A DNA stretch of 64,000 nt, taken from positions 2,232,001 through 2,296,000 of the forward strand of contig OW818679.1 of NCBI GenBank assembly GCA_942493145.1. The letters are read 5' to 3'. How positions within the stretch are numbered: the first letter of the stretch is position 1; every line of letters begins with the position of its first letter. The translations under genes and the position numbers were made by a program. This DNA comes from ENR-C20 sp942493145 (GTDB taxonomy: Bacteria > Bacillota > Clostridia > Acetivibrionales > DTU013). Shown in pieces: positions 52,014 through 62,342 of this stretch. The notes beneath the pieces were generated by a model. The model did no database searches and was not told where the DNA came from. It was given only the letters and a program-made list of their open reading frames with translations.

Positions 52014-54055
52014 TCAACTACCTCCCTTGCTGCGTAGGTGATACATGGAATTGTTATATAAAATGAGGTTCCTTCCCCTTCATGGGAAGTAAATGACATA
52101 TTTCCACCAAAACGGCCTTTTATTGTTGAATATGACATGTACATTCCAAGTCCTGTACCTTTTTTACCTTTAGTCGTTACCATTTCTTTAAAAAGCTTGT
52201 CCGCTACTGCTTTAGGAATGCCTTTCCCATAGTCGCGGAACAGGAATTCAACATTATCCCCTACCCGTAATATCCTCAGGTCGATATTGCCCGAATTCCC
52301 TTCATAGGAATGTATTGCGTTTATTATTATATTATCAAAAACCTGTACAAGGTTGTTGACCTCACCTTTTAATTCAGTATAAACATCCAGTCGTGCATCA
52401 ATATTCATTACGCAATGGTATTTGTTCAATTCGTGCTTCATGAGCAGATTGACTCTTTTAATGAGCTCATCAACAGTGAACTTATCACTTGTGGATGCGC
52501 TCATCTGAACTGCCTGTCCCTTTACTGCTGAAATGACATCAGACATATATGCGCAATAGGGCTTCATTTTATCCAACCAGTTGATCATTTCACTTACGAT
52601 TTCCATATGATCCTGGTCGGTCACGCTGTTGTCTCCGATTGAATCTCTGTATTCAAGTGACAGGTCTTTCAAAGCTTCAATTCCTCCGGCCAGAGACATG
52701 ATAGGAGTTTTCAGGTTATGGGCTATGCCGCCGATAAGCTGGCCGAGGGAAGCAAGTCGTTCCTGCTCCAGAATGATTTCCTGGTTTTCTTTTATCGCAT
52801 TTATGCTGTCTTTTTCAAGTTTCTGAATTTTGTTAAATGCGATAACAAGATCACCGATTTCATCATTTGATGTTATTGGCAATTTACTATCCAGATCAAC
52901 TTCAGCACTCTCAGAAATTTCAGAAAGGTTCTGTGCAACTCTGGATATATCATCTGATAAATCTCTTGCTATGTATATGATAACTATACAATTTAAAATA
53001 AACAGGATCACAAAACTGACAATAAAGAAAATAAGCGTTTTAATTTCTCCAACATTATATCTGATACCGATTATCCATTTTTGACCATCAACTGTTATTT
53101 CCGATACAACACCTTCAGAATCAGCTCCATAATAATCAAAGACATGTCCATCTCCCTTTATGGCAAATTCTTTCATATATTTTATAAAAAAACTACTCAA
53201 GTGTATTTCTTCACTGTTTTCATTGTAGAATCCGCTATTTTGATTTGAATAAAACCTGGTATCATTTTTGTTCTCCGTTATAATAAGTGATAATGCTCTC
53301 TTGACTTCATCCTCGCTAGATATATTACCTGAATTATTAAATGCATCTTCTAAACGTTCCTTATAAATTTTATATATCAATGAACCTCTTTCATTTGTTA
53401 TCCTTGAGTATCCAATCAAAGAAGTAAATAGCAGAGCAACAATAAATATCGGAACCAACTGGATGAAAATCTTCCATTTTATTGATACTCTGCTACCTTC
53501 ATTTTTGTTATTCTCAGAATAAGTATTCAGAAGTATTTTGGTGAATATCTTTTTTGTCAATATGTAATTTACAGTAGAAACAAAGGTGCCAAAAGCAAAA
53601 AATATAATTGCAAGTTTTAAGGTTACAGTAGAGATTTGTCTTGTAGTCAATGGAATGCTAAGTATAAGTACAAGACATGGAGTAATACTCTGGGCCATAA
53701 AGAACAGATTGGGAAGATTAATGCATTCTTTTCTTATTTCACGGAGTCTACGGTTGTGTTGTTCATTCGAATCGCTGTCAATTTTATCCCAGTTTCTGAA
53801 TTTTAATAACTTAATCGTAATCCATATTGAAACCAACAAAAAAATTAGTAAAGAGCTAAGTAAAAATTGTTGAGTATAATTTGCTTTTTCCAATTCCCAT
53901 TGGAATTGGTTATTATATGTTCCTTTGGGGTAATTCAATATCAAAGGGATTAACGGATAAAAAATTACTGTTGCAGCAGCAACACACAATCCATATATTC
54001 CAGAAATAATGAAAGAAGTTTTATATGATTTGAAAATCCCAAATATTTTTTTCAT
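52010..54055 (-). CDS. multi-helix membrane sensor histidine kinase
   Basis: The 681-residue protein has about five N-terminal helices (first near 15-37), an outside or membrane-proximal sensor region (about 225-340), a further helix (about 345-367), a HAMP segment, then HisKA with GGIAHNLKTPIMSL (His near residue 450) and HATPase with FRDYGKGIP and KGTGLGMY. It starts 25 bases behind the NRPS stop and overlaps the regulator. The signal is unknown; the NRPS product or its precursors are obvious candidates, which is inference. Confidence 0.9.
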   Translation of the reverse strand: MKKIFGIFKSYKTSFIISGIYGLCVAAATVIFYPLIPLILNYPKGTYNNQFQWELEKANYTQQFLLSSLLIFLLVSIWITIKLLKFRNWDKIDSDSNEQHNRRLREIRKECINLPNLFFMAQSITPCLVLILSIPLTTRQISTVTLKLAIIFFAFGTFVSTVNYILTKKIFTKILLNTYSENNKNEGSRVSIKWKIFIQLVPIFIVALLFTSLIGYSRITNERGSLIYKIYKERLEDAFNNSGNISSEDEVKRALSLIITENKNDTRFYSNQNSGFYNENSEEIHLSSFFIKYMKEFAIKGDGHVFDYYGADSEGVVSEITVDGQKWIIGIRYNVGEIKTLIFFIVSFVILFILNCIVIIYIARDLSDDISRVAQNLSEISESAEVDLDSKLPITSNDEIGDLVIAFNKIQKLEKDSINAIKENQEIILEQERLASLGQLIGGIAHNLKTPIMSLAGGIEALKDLSLEYRDSIGDNSVTDQDHMEIVSEMINWLDKMKPYCAYMSDVISAVKGQAVQMSASTSDKFTVDELIKRVNLLMKHELNKYHCVMNIDARLDVYTELKGEVNNLVQVFDNIIINAIHSYEGNSGNIDLRILRVGDNVEFLFRDYGKGIPKAVADKLFKEMVTTKGKKGTGLGMYMSYSTIKGRFGGNMSFTSHEGEGTSFYITIPCITYAAREVVE

Positions 54056-54080
54056 TCAAGACCTCTCATTTTTCCTGTTA

Positions 54081-57000
54081 CTAGTTTTGAAGAAACCGTA
54101 CCTTTTTAATATGATCAACAATCTTCTCAAGATATGCTGAGTCTATTGAAGGCCATTTAAAATCCATCTTGCTTAATGTATTAATTGTTTTTTCACAGTC
54201 CACTTCAATCATTGTTTCATAGGCAAAGCCGCTTTTGCCATCCAGCTCATTAATGATACCGTTTAGGACTATTTGTTTGTTTTTGTCCCGGGATGTTTTA
54301 ATTATGTATTGTTTGAATTCTTCTTCCTCAAAAGTTTTTATCTTTAGCTCTGTTTTCTCCTGAAGCAAGCTGATTAACGTCTTCATTTTGATGCTGTTAT
54401 TGTATAAATGATATACCCTGTTAAGTTCATCAGCTTTTAAGAGCAGCACAATAGCTTTACTGCAATAGTCAACTGGCGTCATTTCTATCTGCACATCGGA
54501 CAGGTTTTTTGAAACTGCTTTCAATAGAATAATGGATTTCAGTCTGTTATAGAATGCATTATCATTGATATTGTTCTGGAATTGTCCATCACTATATCTT
54601 CCTGTTATATTCCCGATTCTGTATATTGAGGCCTTAAGTCCTGCGTTGCTGGCATTCAATATGATTTCTTCTGCATGGAATTTGCTTTTAATATATACGT
54701 TATCGTTAATGTTCTGTCCAATATAAAAATTATCTTCATTGAATGTGCACTTGGTGTTTTTATCTTTTGCCAGGTAATTACCCGACACACTTATGGTTGA
54801 AATATGATGCAATACTCTATTATATTCCTGGCAGAATTCTACTATATGTTTTGTTCCAAACACATTAACCTTTTCGAAATCTTCATAATTACCATAATGC
54901 TTTACATTAGCTGCTGTATGAATTACGATATCGCAGTTTTTAGCCAGCCATTCATAGCTATTTTTATCCATGCCCAATAACGGTTTAGCGATGTCGCCAT
55001 TTATAACAGTAATTCTTTTTTCATCGAAATGTTCATACTTTCCGAAGTAATATTTGAAGATATTTTTCAACCTTGTGTACTCATCATCTTGTTTTCCTCT
55101 TAACAAACAAATGATCTTTATGTGCTTCATGTTAAGAAGTTCTTTAAGGATGTGAATTCCCAGGAAGCCTGTGGCACCTGTCAGAAAAACATTATTAAAT
55201 TCGATGTTATTTATCTTTGCTTTAAAATCTAATGCTTTAATTTGGTCATCATATTCATCTTCCAGAGAATTATTGATATTATTGACGATGAATTCCGATA
55301 ATTGTGCAATCGTTGGATACTGATAAAAATCCTGTGTGTTAATTTTCCATCCGCACTCAAGAATTTTTACCTGGACCTTAATTATACTTAACGAATCACC
55401 GCCAAGTTCAAAGAAATTGTCGTTTATACCTACCTTATCAATTTTAAACAATTCCTTCCACGCTTCAGCCAGTTTTATTTCAACATCGTTGCGTGGTTCA
55501 ACAAATACCGGCCGGACAACCTCTTCCCCGGAATATGTCAGCAAAACTTTTTTATCAACTTTCCCACTTGCAGTCAAAGGCATCTTCTGTAATTGCAGAT
55601 AATACGCCGGTATCATATATAACGGTAGTTTTTCTGCCAAATAATTCTTCAATTCAGCAATGTCGACTTTTAAATCGCTTTCAAAATATGCATATAAATG
55701 CTCGTTCCCGGTTTTGTCTTTTTTCAACGTTACTACTGCATCCTTGATATCTTTAAATGAGATAATCCTGCTTTCGATTTCTCCAAGCTCGACCCTGAAA
55801 CCTCTCAACTTTATTTGCGTATCAAGTCTGCCCAAATATTCAATTTCGCCATTGGCGTACCACCGGGCTGTGTCTCCTGACCTATATATTGTTTCTCCTT
55901 TAACATAAGGATTTTCAATAAACTTTTGATTGGTCAGCTCGGGATTGTTTAGATATCCACGTGATACCCCGTCTCCGGCAACCATTAGCTCTCCCTTTGT
56001 TGATATTGGCACAAGGCGCATGTTTTTATCAAATATATATGTTTTTAAAGTCGGAATGGGTACCCCTATGTTACATGTATTTTTTCTGATTTCCTCATCT
56101 GTTATTTCTTTATATGTAACATGGACTGTTGTCTCAGTAATTCCGTACATGTTTATAAGTTTGCAATTTGGATAACGGATTTTCCATTTCTTCATCTTGG
56201 CAGGTTTTAATGCTTCTCCTCCAAAAATAACATATCTGATTTTTAAATCATTGAGATTAAATTTTTCAACTTCATTTGAAAGATTATAAAACGCTGTTGG
56301 TATCTGATTGAGAACAGTAACACGTTCTCTTTTCAGCAATATAAGAAATCTTTCAGGATCCTGTGAAATGTACTTGGGAACAATTACCAATCTGCCTCCA
56401 TAAAGTAAAGCACCATACATCTCCCAAACTGAAAAGTCAAAACAGAATGAATGGAAAACAGACCATACATCCCTGTTATTAAAATCAAAGTGCATTTTAT
56501 CATTTTTCATCAAACTGACCAGGTTCCTGTGCTCGAGCATAGCTCCCTTAGGTTTTCCTGTTGATCCTGAAGTGTATATGATATATATCAGATCGTCTGG
56601 CGTATTTATATTGCATAGGTTTTCATCACTATATATGTCAATTTTTTCTGAGTGCAAATCCAGTATATATCCTTCATAATTCTCAATTTTATTGATGCCA
56701 TTTAAAATAAGAATTTTTGCTTTACTATCTTCCAGCATATATTCAGTTCTTTCCCTTGGATAATCAGGGTCCAAAGGGAGGTATGCACCACCAGCTTTGA
56801 TTACTGCAAGTATTGAAACAATCATCTCTACAGAACGGTTCATCAGAATACCGACGATGTCCTCTCTGCCAATACCTTTTTTCCTCAGTAAATTTGCAAG
56901 TTTATTTGCCCATTTATTTATTTCATCATAATTAAATCGTTTCTCGCCATCGGTTACTGCTATATTATTGGCATTCTGGCAAATCTGGTCTTCAAATAGC

Positions 57001-58388
57001 TGATGTATGGTTTTGTCCTTTGGATAATTCGCTACTGTATTATTAAACTCAAAAAGTATCTTTTGTTTTTCCCTTTCAGAGACCATCTCAAGCTCTGAAA
57101 TGAGTTTTTGAGGGTTATCCAGAGCATGCCAAAGTACTCTTATTATATGGTCATGCATGAACTCAATTTCCTTTAGATAAAAGAGTTCAGTCAAATAATC
57201 ATAATCAAGAACTAACTTACCATCATCTTCTCTTTCATTTATATGAATATTTAAGGATTCTGCCTGATTACCGCAGAAATGCCATCTTCCTTCTTGTTTC
57301 CCCGAATTTCCTGCCTTCATGAATTTGGAATTCTGATATGAGAGGGTAATATCAAATAGTTTATCAATCTCCCGATGTTTTTCTTTCAAATCGACAATAA
57401 TCAAATCGGTAGAGTACCTTTGATGCCTGAGAAGTGAAATCAATTCTTTTGCAACGTATTTGACATAGCTTGCGAAATCAAGATTCTGATCAACCTGTAA
57501 TCTCACTGGAGCCATACTAATGTACATTCCAATTGTCTCTTTCTCAATATGATTCAATCGATTAAGTACAGGAGTTCCAAATACTATATCACCTTTTTCA
57601 GTAATCCTGTTGATATATATTGACAGGGCACTTGAAAACAAATTTAATATTGAAACATTGTTTTGAGTACAGAAACCCTGTATCTTTGTGCACAATTTCA
57701 GAGGTAGGACAAAAGTTTTTCTTTTCGCTACGGTAGTTATTTCGTTACTCTTTTTAGTTTTTAAAGTGATAGCTTCAGGAACCTCATTAAATTTTTCATT
57801 CCAAAATGCTTTGTCTTTTATGCATCTGTCAGATTCCATGTATTTCTTTTCGCTCAAAACATAGTCGATATATGACGGGTAGGTAGAATGGTCGATTTCT
57901 TTTCCACATTTTAATTCACGATAGAATTCCATAACTTCATTCCCAAAAAGTATAATTGACCATGCATCGGCAATAGTATGATGAATTTTAATGAAAAATC
58001 CGCTTGTGTCTTCATTGATTTTGATAAGAGCAAAATAGCACAAATCCGACTTAATCAGTTCAAATGGTGTGTGGGCTTGCTTTTCGTCCCATTCATAGAG
58101 TTTTTCTATGGATTGATTACTAAAATCCAAAAAATCTATTTTTTTGTATATATATTCAGTTATATATTGTTTAGGTTCATTATTGATTTCATCAATACGA
58201 GTCCTGAAAGCATCATTCTTCTCAATTACCAGATTGATAGCTTTGTCCATTAAATCAAAATCAATATCTTCTTTAATTCTAAGAGTTGCAGCTATATTTC
58301 CGATGCTCGTACCAGGATGCAATTTTTCAGTGAACCATATTCCCTTTTGTGGATGAGTTAAAGGAAAATACTCAAAAGCCTTATCCAT
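54081..58388 (-). CDS. single-module NRPS: condensation, adenylation, carrier and reductase domains
   Basis: The protein has about 1435 residues. In order: a condensation domain (HHTIADAW near residue 140), an adenylation domain (YTSGSTGKPKG, NMYGITETTVHV, YRSGDTARW, SGKVDKK), a carrier domain with the phosphopantetheine serine in LGGDSL (about residue 1040) and a NAD(P)-dependent thioester reductase (TGATGFLG near residue 1100). By hand the binding-pocket code reads D-F-W-N-I-G-M-V-H-K, the code I know for threonine. A starter condensation domain plus a reductase predicts an N-acylated threonine released as aldehyde or alcohol. ATG 58388 has GAGAGG upstream. No phosphopantetheinyl transferase or exporter is in the window. 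Confidence 0.9.
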   Translation of the reverse strand: MDKAFEYFPLTHPQKGIWFTEKLHPGTSIGNIAATLRIKEDIDFDLMDKAINLVIEKNDAFRTRIDEINNEPKQYITEYIYKKIDFLDFSNQSIEKLYEWDEKQAHTPFELIKSDLCYFALIKINEDTSGFFIKIHHTIADAWSIILFGNEVMEFYRELKCGKEIDHSTYPSYIDYVLSEKKYMESDRCIKDKAFWNEKFNEVPEAITLKTKKSNEITTVAKRKTFVLPLKLCTKIQGFCTQNNVSILNLFSSALSIYINRITEKGDIVFGTPVLNRLNHIEKETIGMYISMAPVRLQVDQNLDFASYVKYVAKELISLLRHQRYSTDLIIVDLKEKHREIDKLFDITLSYQNSKFMKAGNSGKQEGRWHFCGNQAESLNIHINEREDDGKLVLDYDYLTELFYLKEIEFMHDHIIRVLWHALDNPQKLISELEMVSEREKQKILFEFNNTVANYPKDKTIHQLFEDQICQNANNIAVTDGEKRFNYDEINKWANKLANLLRKKGIGREDIVGILMNRSVEMIVSILAVIKAGGAYLPLDPDYPRERTEYMLEDSKAKILILNGINKIENYEGYILDLHSEKIDIYSDENLCNINTPDDLIYIIYTSGSTGKPKGAMLEHRNLVSLMKNDKMHFDFNNRDVWSVFHSFCFDFSVWEMYGALLYGGRLVIVPKYISQDPERFLILLKRERVTVLNQIPTAFYNLSNEVEKFNLNDLKIRYVIFGGEALKPAKMKKWKIRYPNCKLINMYGITETTVHVTYKEITDEEIRKNTCNIGVPIPTLKTYIFDKNMRLVPISTKGELMVAGDGVSRGYLNNPELTNQKFIENPYVKGETIYRSGDTARWYANGEIEYLGRLDTQIKLRGFRVELGEIESRIISFKDIKDAVVTLKKDKTGNEHLYAYFESDLKVDIAELKNYLAEKLPLYMIPAYYLQLQKMPLTASGKVDKKVLLTYSGEEVVRPVFVEPRNDVEIKLAEAWKELFKIDKVGINDNFFELGGDSLSIIKVQVKILECGWKINTQDFYQYPTIAQLSEFIVNNINNSLEDEYDDQIKALDFKAKINNIEFNNVFLTGATGFLGIHILKELLNMKHIKIICLLRGKQDDEYTRLKNIFKYYFGKYEHFDEKRITVINGDIAKPLLGMDKNSYEWLAKNCDIVIHTAANVKHYGNYEDFEKVNVFGTKHIVEFCQEYNRVLHHISTISVSGNYLAKDKNTKCTFNEDNFYIGQNINDNVYIKSKFHAEEIILNASNAGLKASIYRIGNITGRYSDGQFQNNINDNAFYNRLKSIILLKAVSKNLSDVQIEMTPVDYCSKAIVLLLKADELNRVYHLYNNSIKMKTLISLLQEKTELKIKTFEEEEFKQYIIKTSRDKNKQIVLNGIINELDGKSGFAYETMIEVDCEKTINTLSKMDFKWPSIDSAYLEKIVDHIKKVRFLQN

Positions 58389-58409
58389 TGTATTCACCTC
58401 TCGTATCTT

Positions 58410-58459
58410 TAGTAAAAAAATAGTAACAAATAGCATTAAATAGCAATTTATAGTAAAAT
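58410..58459. repeat. 10-bp phased repeat in the NRPS leader
   Basis: Five consecutive 10-base units of the form TAGTAACAAA or TAGCATTAAA (plus strand) follow each other exactly, one helical turn apart, between the promoter and the NRPS start. They could be an operator array for a regulator, or simply decayed repeats. Confidence 0.6.
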
Positions 58460-58509
58460 CAAAAAATTATAAGTTTACAAGTATTGCATAATATCATCCA
58501 ATTATTGTT

Positions 58510-58538
58510 ATTATATTAATTTTTCAACGGTAATTCAA
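58510..58538 (-). promoter_or_regulatory. sigma-A type promoter of the NRPS operon
   Basis: In gene direction TTGAAT (58538-58533) is followed after exactly 17 bases by a perfect TATAAT (58515-58510). The start codon is about 115 bases further on, which leaves a leader holding the 10-base repeat. Confidence 0.6.
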
Positions 58539-58561
58539 GAGTTTTTTAGTCGTAATATGGA

Positions 58562-58588
58562 CAAAAAGCCTTAAATATAAGGCTTTTT
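58562..58588. terminator. bidirectional terminator behind mutS2
   Basis: AAAAAGCCTTA pairs with TAAGGCTTTTT around a short loop, with A and T runs at the base on both strands. It separates mutS2 from the NRPS operon. Confidence 0.75.
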
Positions 58589-58669
58589 GAGTAAATTTAA
58601 TATTTCTGTAACATAAATCTTTATGGTAAATATTTCCCAGAACGGGAATATTGTTATGTAACCATATAT

Positions 58670-61054
58670 TCACTTCAGTTCAACGATTGTGACACCTTCT
58701 TCACCCTCGCCATATTTCCCGGACCTGTATGCCTTGACATGCCCATTGCTCTTAAGGAAATGCTGCACCCCGCTGCGCAATGCGCCGGTTCCCTTGCCGT
58801 GAATGACAGTAATTTCACCAAGACCTGCCATAGACGCATCATCAAGGAATTTATCAAGAATCTCCGTGGCTTCATCCACATTGACACCTCTAATGTCAAT
58901 CCTGTTGGAGATGTTCTGGACTTTTGACATTCCTATTTTTCCCACTCCCGACTTCCTGATCTCTGAAGCCTGTTGATCAACAAGCTTGAGATTTGTGACA
59001 TGAGCATTGATTTTCATTATGCCCGCCTGCACCAGGGCGTCTCCGTCCTTGTCAGGTGCGTTCAAAATTGTGCCCTTCTGGTTCAGATTCACAATTAGGA
59101 CGGTATCACCTGGTTTAAGATTTTCAAGTGGCTTTACAAATCCCTTCCTTGGAAGCATACTCTCGGACATAGCATCTTCAATCTTACCGAGCTTGCTCCG
59201 TATCCTCATCCGGACTTCTTCCACGGCCTTGTTTCGATCGGCTGATTCCTGCTCTTCCTGAGCCCTTCGCATGTCCTTGAGCATTTCATCTATGTCCTCG
59301 CGCGCTTCGAGGTAAAGACGCCTGGATTCCTCACGGGCTTCACGAAGGATCTTCTCCTTCTGGTTTTCAAACTTAAGCTTCTGATCCTCGAGTTCCTTTT
59401 TGAGCCCTTCTATCTCCCGCCTGTAGCTTTCCGCCTTTATCCTTTCCTTTTCGGTGTCGCTCCTGTTTTTTTCAATTGTCAGCAGGACATCTTCAAACTT
59501 AATCTCCTCCTGTGACAGGAATTCTTTTGCTCTGGTAAGTATATCATCCTTCAAACCGAGCCTTCTGGATATGGCGAAGGCATTGCTCTTTCCCGGTACA
59601 CCTATAAGCAGGTTATATGTCGGCCTGAGTGTTTCCACATTGAACTCGCAGCATGCGTTTTCTACACCCTTGGTGGTTAGAGCATAGACCTTCAACTCAC
59701 TGTAATGAGTGGTAGCGACTGTAAGCGCACCTCTTTGATGAAGCATTTCCAGAATTGACATGGCCAGTGCAGCTCCTTCAGTCGGATCGGTCCCTGCACC
59801 CAGTTCGTCAAAGAGCACAAGGGAATTGCCGTCTGCTTCAGCCATGATCCTCACAATGTTGGTCATATGGGAGGAAAATGTGCTGAGGCTCTGCTCTATA
59901 CTCTGTTCATCTCCTATGTCTGCAAATACTCTGGATGACATCGTCAGCTCGGTACCGTCGTTAGCAGGTACGTGAAGACCGGCCTGAGCCATAAGGACAA
60001 AAAGTCCTACGGTTTTAAGTGTCACCGTCTTTCCTCCGGTGTTTGGCCCGGTTATTACAAGGGTGTTGAAACCCTCCCCTATCCAGAAATCAATGGGAAC
60101 TACAGTTTTCTTGTCTATCAGTGGGTGTCTGCCCTTTTTAATCGTAATGGTCCTTTTGTTGTTCAGTTTTGGGCATATACAATTATAGTCGAGACTAAGT
60201 TTTGCTTTCGCGAATATAAAATCCAGTCTCGCAATTATCGACATGTTTGAACTTAGCTGTGGGAGAATACCCTCCACATCAGCCGTAAGCTCAGCCAATA
60301 TCCTCTCTATCTCCAATTGTTCCTTGATTTTCAACTGTTTGATGTCATTATTCGCTTCAACTACAGCCATCGGTTCGATGAATATGGTCGCCCCACTGCC
60401 CGAAGAATCATGTACAAGCCCCTGAACCTCGCTCCTGAACTCAGATTTGACAGGGATTACATAACGATCGCCACGCATTGTAACTATGGCATCCTGCATG
60501 AACTTCTGGTATTTTGACGACCTAAGCATTTCATTCAGCCTGTCTTTGATGGAATTCTGGCGATCCTTTATCTGTCTTCTCAGATTTGCAAGTGTATTGC
60601 TTGCAGAATCTGAAATCTCTTCCTCGCTTAGAATTGAAAGGCTGATTTTATCTTCGATCCTTTTATTTGTCTCAAGAGAATTAATGAGTGCTGCAGCAGT
60701 GTTTTCGGTTTCAGAATCCCTTGTCTCGGAACTTCCCGAGTAACTCTTGAGATTCCTTGCTACGCGCAGTGTATCGCCAATCCTCATAAGTTCTCCCGGC
60801 ATGAGGATAGATCCCATGTCCACCCTTTTCAGGCTTCCCCGTACATCGTGTATGCCTCCCAGCGGCGGGCTTCCCCTTCGGATTATGAAGCTTTCTGCAT
60901 CGCTTGTCTCCTTGAGCATAAGCTGCACTTCCTGCATACCCGTTTTCGGCATAAGGGAACGCGCCAGCTCTTTTCCAAGCTCCGAAGAAGCGTGTGAGGC
61001 CAGTTTGGTTATTATTTTGTCAAACTCAAGTATCCTGATAGTTCTCTCATCCAT
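58670..61054 (-). CDS. mutS2: MutS2 family ATPase/endonuclease with Smr domain
   Basis: The 794-residue protein has the MutS core and ATPase (Walker A GPNTGGKTVTLKT near residue 335, FDELGAGTDPTEGAAL near residue 412), a long coiled coil (about 510-620), a KOW-like linker and a C-terminal Smr domain (IDIRGVNVDEA, HGKGTGALR). In Bacillus MutS2 acts on collided ribosomes; in other species it suppresses recombination. It lies 13 bases behind the membrane protein gene and ends before a terminator. Confidence 0.95.
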   Translation of the reverse strand: MDERTIRILEFDKIITKLASHASSELGKELARSLMPKTGMQEVQLMLKETSDAESFIIRRGSPPLGGIHDVRGSLKRVDMGSILMPGELMRIGDTLRVARNLKSYSGSSETRDSETENTAAALINSLETNKRIEDKISLSILSEEEISDSASNTLANLRRQIKDRQNSIKDRLNEMLRSSKYQKFMQDAIVTMRGDRYVIPVKSEFRSEVQGLVHDSSGSGATIFIEPMAVVEANNDIKQLKIKEQLEIERILAELTADVEGILPQLSSNMSIIARLDFIFAKAKLSLDYNCICPKLNNKRTITIKKGRHPLIDKKTVVPIDFWIGEGFNTLVITGPNTGGKTVTLKTVGLFVLMAQAGLHVPANDGTELTMSSRVFADIGDEQSIEQSLSTFSSHMTNIVRIMAEADGNSLVLFDELGAGTDPTEGAALAMSILEMLHQRGALTVATTHYSELKVYALTTKGVENACCEFNVETLRPTYNLLIGVPGKSNAFAISRRLGLKDDILTRAKEFLSQEEIKFEDVLLTIEKNRSDTEKERIKAESYRREIEGLKKELEDQKLKFENQKEKILREAREESRRLYLEAREDIDEMLKDMRRAQEEQESADRNKAVEEVRMRIRSKLGKIEDAMSESMLPRKGFVKPLENLKPGDTVLIVNLNQKGTILNAPDKDGDALVQAGIMKINAHVTNLKLVDQQASEIRKSGVGKIGMSKVQNISNRIDIRGVNVDEATEILDKFLDDASMAGLGEITVIHGKGTGALRSGVQHFLKSNGHVKAYRSGKYGEGEEGVTIVELK

Positions 61055-61067
61055 AATGCTTTTATCC

Positions 61068-61592
61068 TTAATTCAAACCCATCTTCGGCTTGATCTTTTT
61101 TCTGAAATAGTCAATAAAAAGCGTATATACATAATCGTAAACCAGGAAAATGACCTCAAACAGCAGAATGACCACCCACCATGGAAGTTCCACTTTTATA
61201 TCCGCCATGAAAAAGCTCTTGATTGCATAAATGGCTGCAAAAAGGCAGGCGTTGAAATATACAAATTTCAAAATATATTCCAAAATGAGCCTGTCAAGCT
61301 TCTCGATATAATACTTTATTATCCCGTAGATACCGAAAAAGATTACGTAAGGAATTACCCCAGTCTTGTCAGGCAGCAACAGCAAGGATAAAAGAGAGGT
61401 TGAAGCATAGAATATACACCCTGCACTTATTCCGGTTTCGATTATCATTACAGAAACAAAAAATGAGCTGAGGGCATATAACGACAACCTGCTTGTCGGC
61501 AATGTCACTGCAAAGAAAAGGCATATTACGGCGAGAGCACCCAATATGCCACCCAAGGCGATTTTTTTAGCTGTAAACCTATTGTTGCCCAT
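61068..61592 (-). CDS. multi-pass membrane protein, possibly ECF S-component-like
   Basis: The protein has about 174 residues from ATG 61592 (GGAGG five bases upstream) and six hydrophobic segments. The N-terminal KKIALGGILGALAVICLFFA pattern recalls S components of ECF vitamin transporters and DUF2232-like proteins, but no family-defining motif is seen. It probably shares an mRNA with mutS2 downstream. Function unknown. Confidence 0.65.
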   Translation of the reverse strand: MGNNRFTAKKIALGGILGALAVICLFFAVTLPTSRLSLYALSSFFVSVMIIETGISAGCIFYASTSLLSLLLLPDKTGVIPYVIFFGIYGIIKYYIEKLDRLILEYILKFVYFNACLFAAIYAIKSFFMADIKVELPWWVVILLFEVIFLVYDYVYTLFIDYFRKKIKPKMGLN

Positions 61593-61661
61593 TAAAACCT
61601 CCAAAGCTGTTACATATCAAAGCTGCCGGCAATACCTTCGGCCGCTTGATATCAAGCGTAA

Positions 61662-62342
61662 TCAACAACAGTCGATGAAGTCTCCTCCACCCATCTCACA
61701 ACAGCAGTCGGAGCACCAAAGGCACTGGCATATCGTGCACAAATCGGGGTTGCCCCTGTTGTAGCCCCTTCCAGCGGCAGTTCCCCTGTATGTGTTGTTT
61801 GACATGTTCATTTTGTTTAAGGCATTCCTGTATTCATAATTGGATGGATCCATATTTACTGCAGTCTGGATGTGGTTGTATGCTTCGTCATACCAACCCT
61901 TTCTGGAGAAAATAATGCCCTTTAGGAAGTACCAGGGTGCCGTTCTGTTGGCATATCCGTCCAGCATGCTCTCAGCCTGGTTCAGGTTTCCTGAGTTGAT
62001 GTTGTTTTTGACCTGATTGAAAAAGTCATTATCCGGCTGGCTGTTCCACCCTTTGTTGTACTTATTGCCACTGCTTCCACTTCCGCCACTGTTGGCACTG
62101 GTGCTGCTGCGCGCATTATTGCTGCGAGTGCCTGCATTTTTCATCAGGTAATCATACGCTTCATTCAGTTCTTTCAGCTTTTCTTCTGCAAGGTCTGATA
62201 GCGGGTTATCCTGATACTGGTCAGGATGATACTTTTTGACCTGCTCCCTGTACGCCTTTTTGATTTGTTCCTCACTGGCGCCTTCTTTAATTCCGAGAAT
62301 CTCATATGGATTATTCAACTCTGTTACAACTCCCTGTTCCAA
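61662..62342 (-). CDS. DnaJ-domain protein with Cys-rich C terminus
   Basis: The 226-residue protein has a J domain (NPYEILGIKEGASEEQIKKAYREQ, with HPD near residue 39), a Gly/Ser-rich linker (about 75-100), a TPR-like helical region and a C-terminal tail with nine Cys in the last 26 residues (CTICQC, CSDCCC, CC end). It would stimulate DnaK, and the tail may bind metal. It overlaps the end of the DUF5685 gene by 32 bases; a TTG eight codons on is another possible start. Confidence 0.85.
   Translation of the reverse strand: MEQGVVTELNNPYEILGIKEGASEEQIKKAYREQVKKYHPDQYQDNPLSDLAEEKLKELNEAYDYLMKNAGTRSNNARSSTSANSGGSGSSGNKYNKGWNSQPDNDFFNQVKNNINSGNLNQAESMLDGYANRTAPWYFLKGIIFSRKGWYDEAYNHIQTAVNMDPSNYEYRNALNKMNMSNNTYRGTAAGRGYNRGNPDLCTICQCLWCSDCCCEMGGGDFIDCC

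Noticed and set aside
58620..58660. Second terminator behind mutS2 (TATTCCC/GGGAATA hairpin)
   Set aside because: The stem is short with a bulge and has no T run; the hairpin at 58562 is a better terminator.
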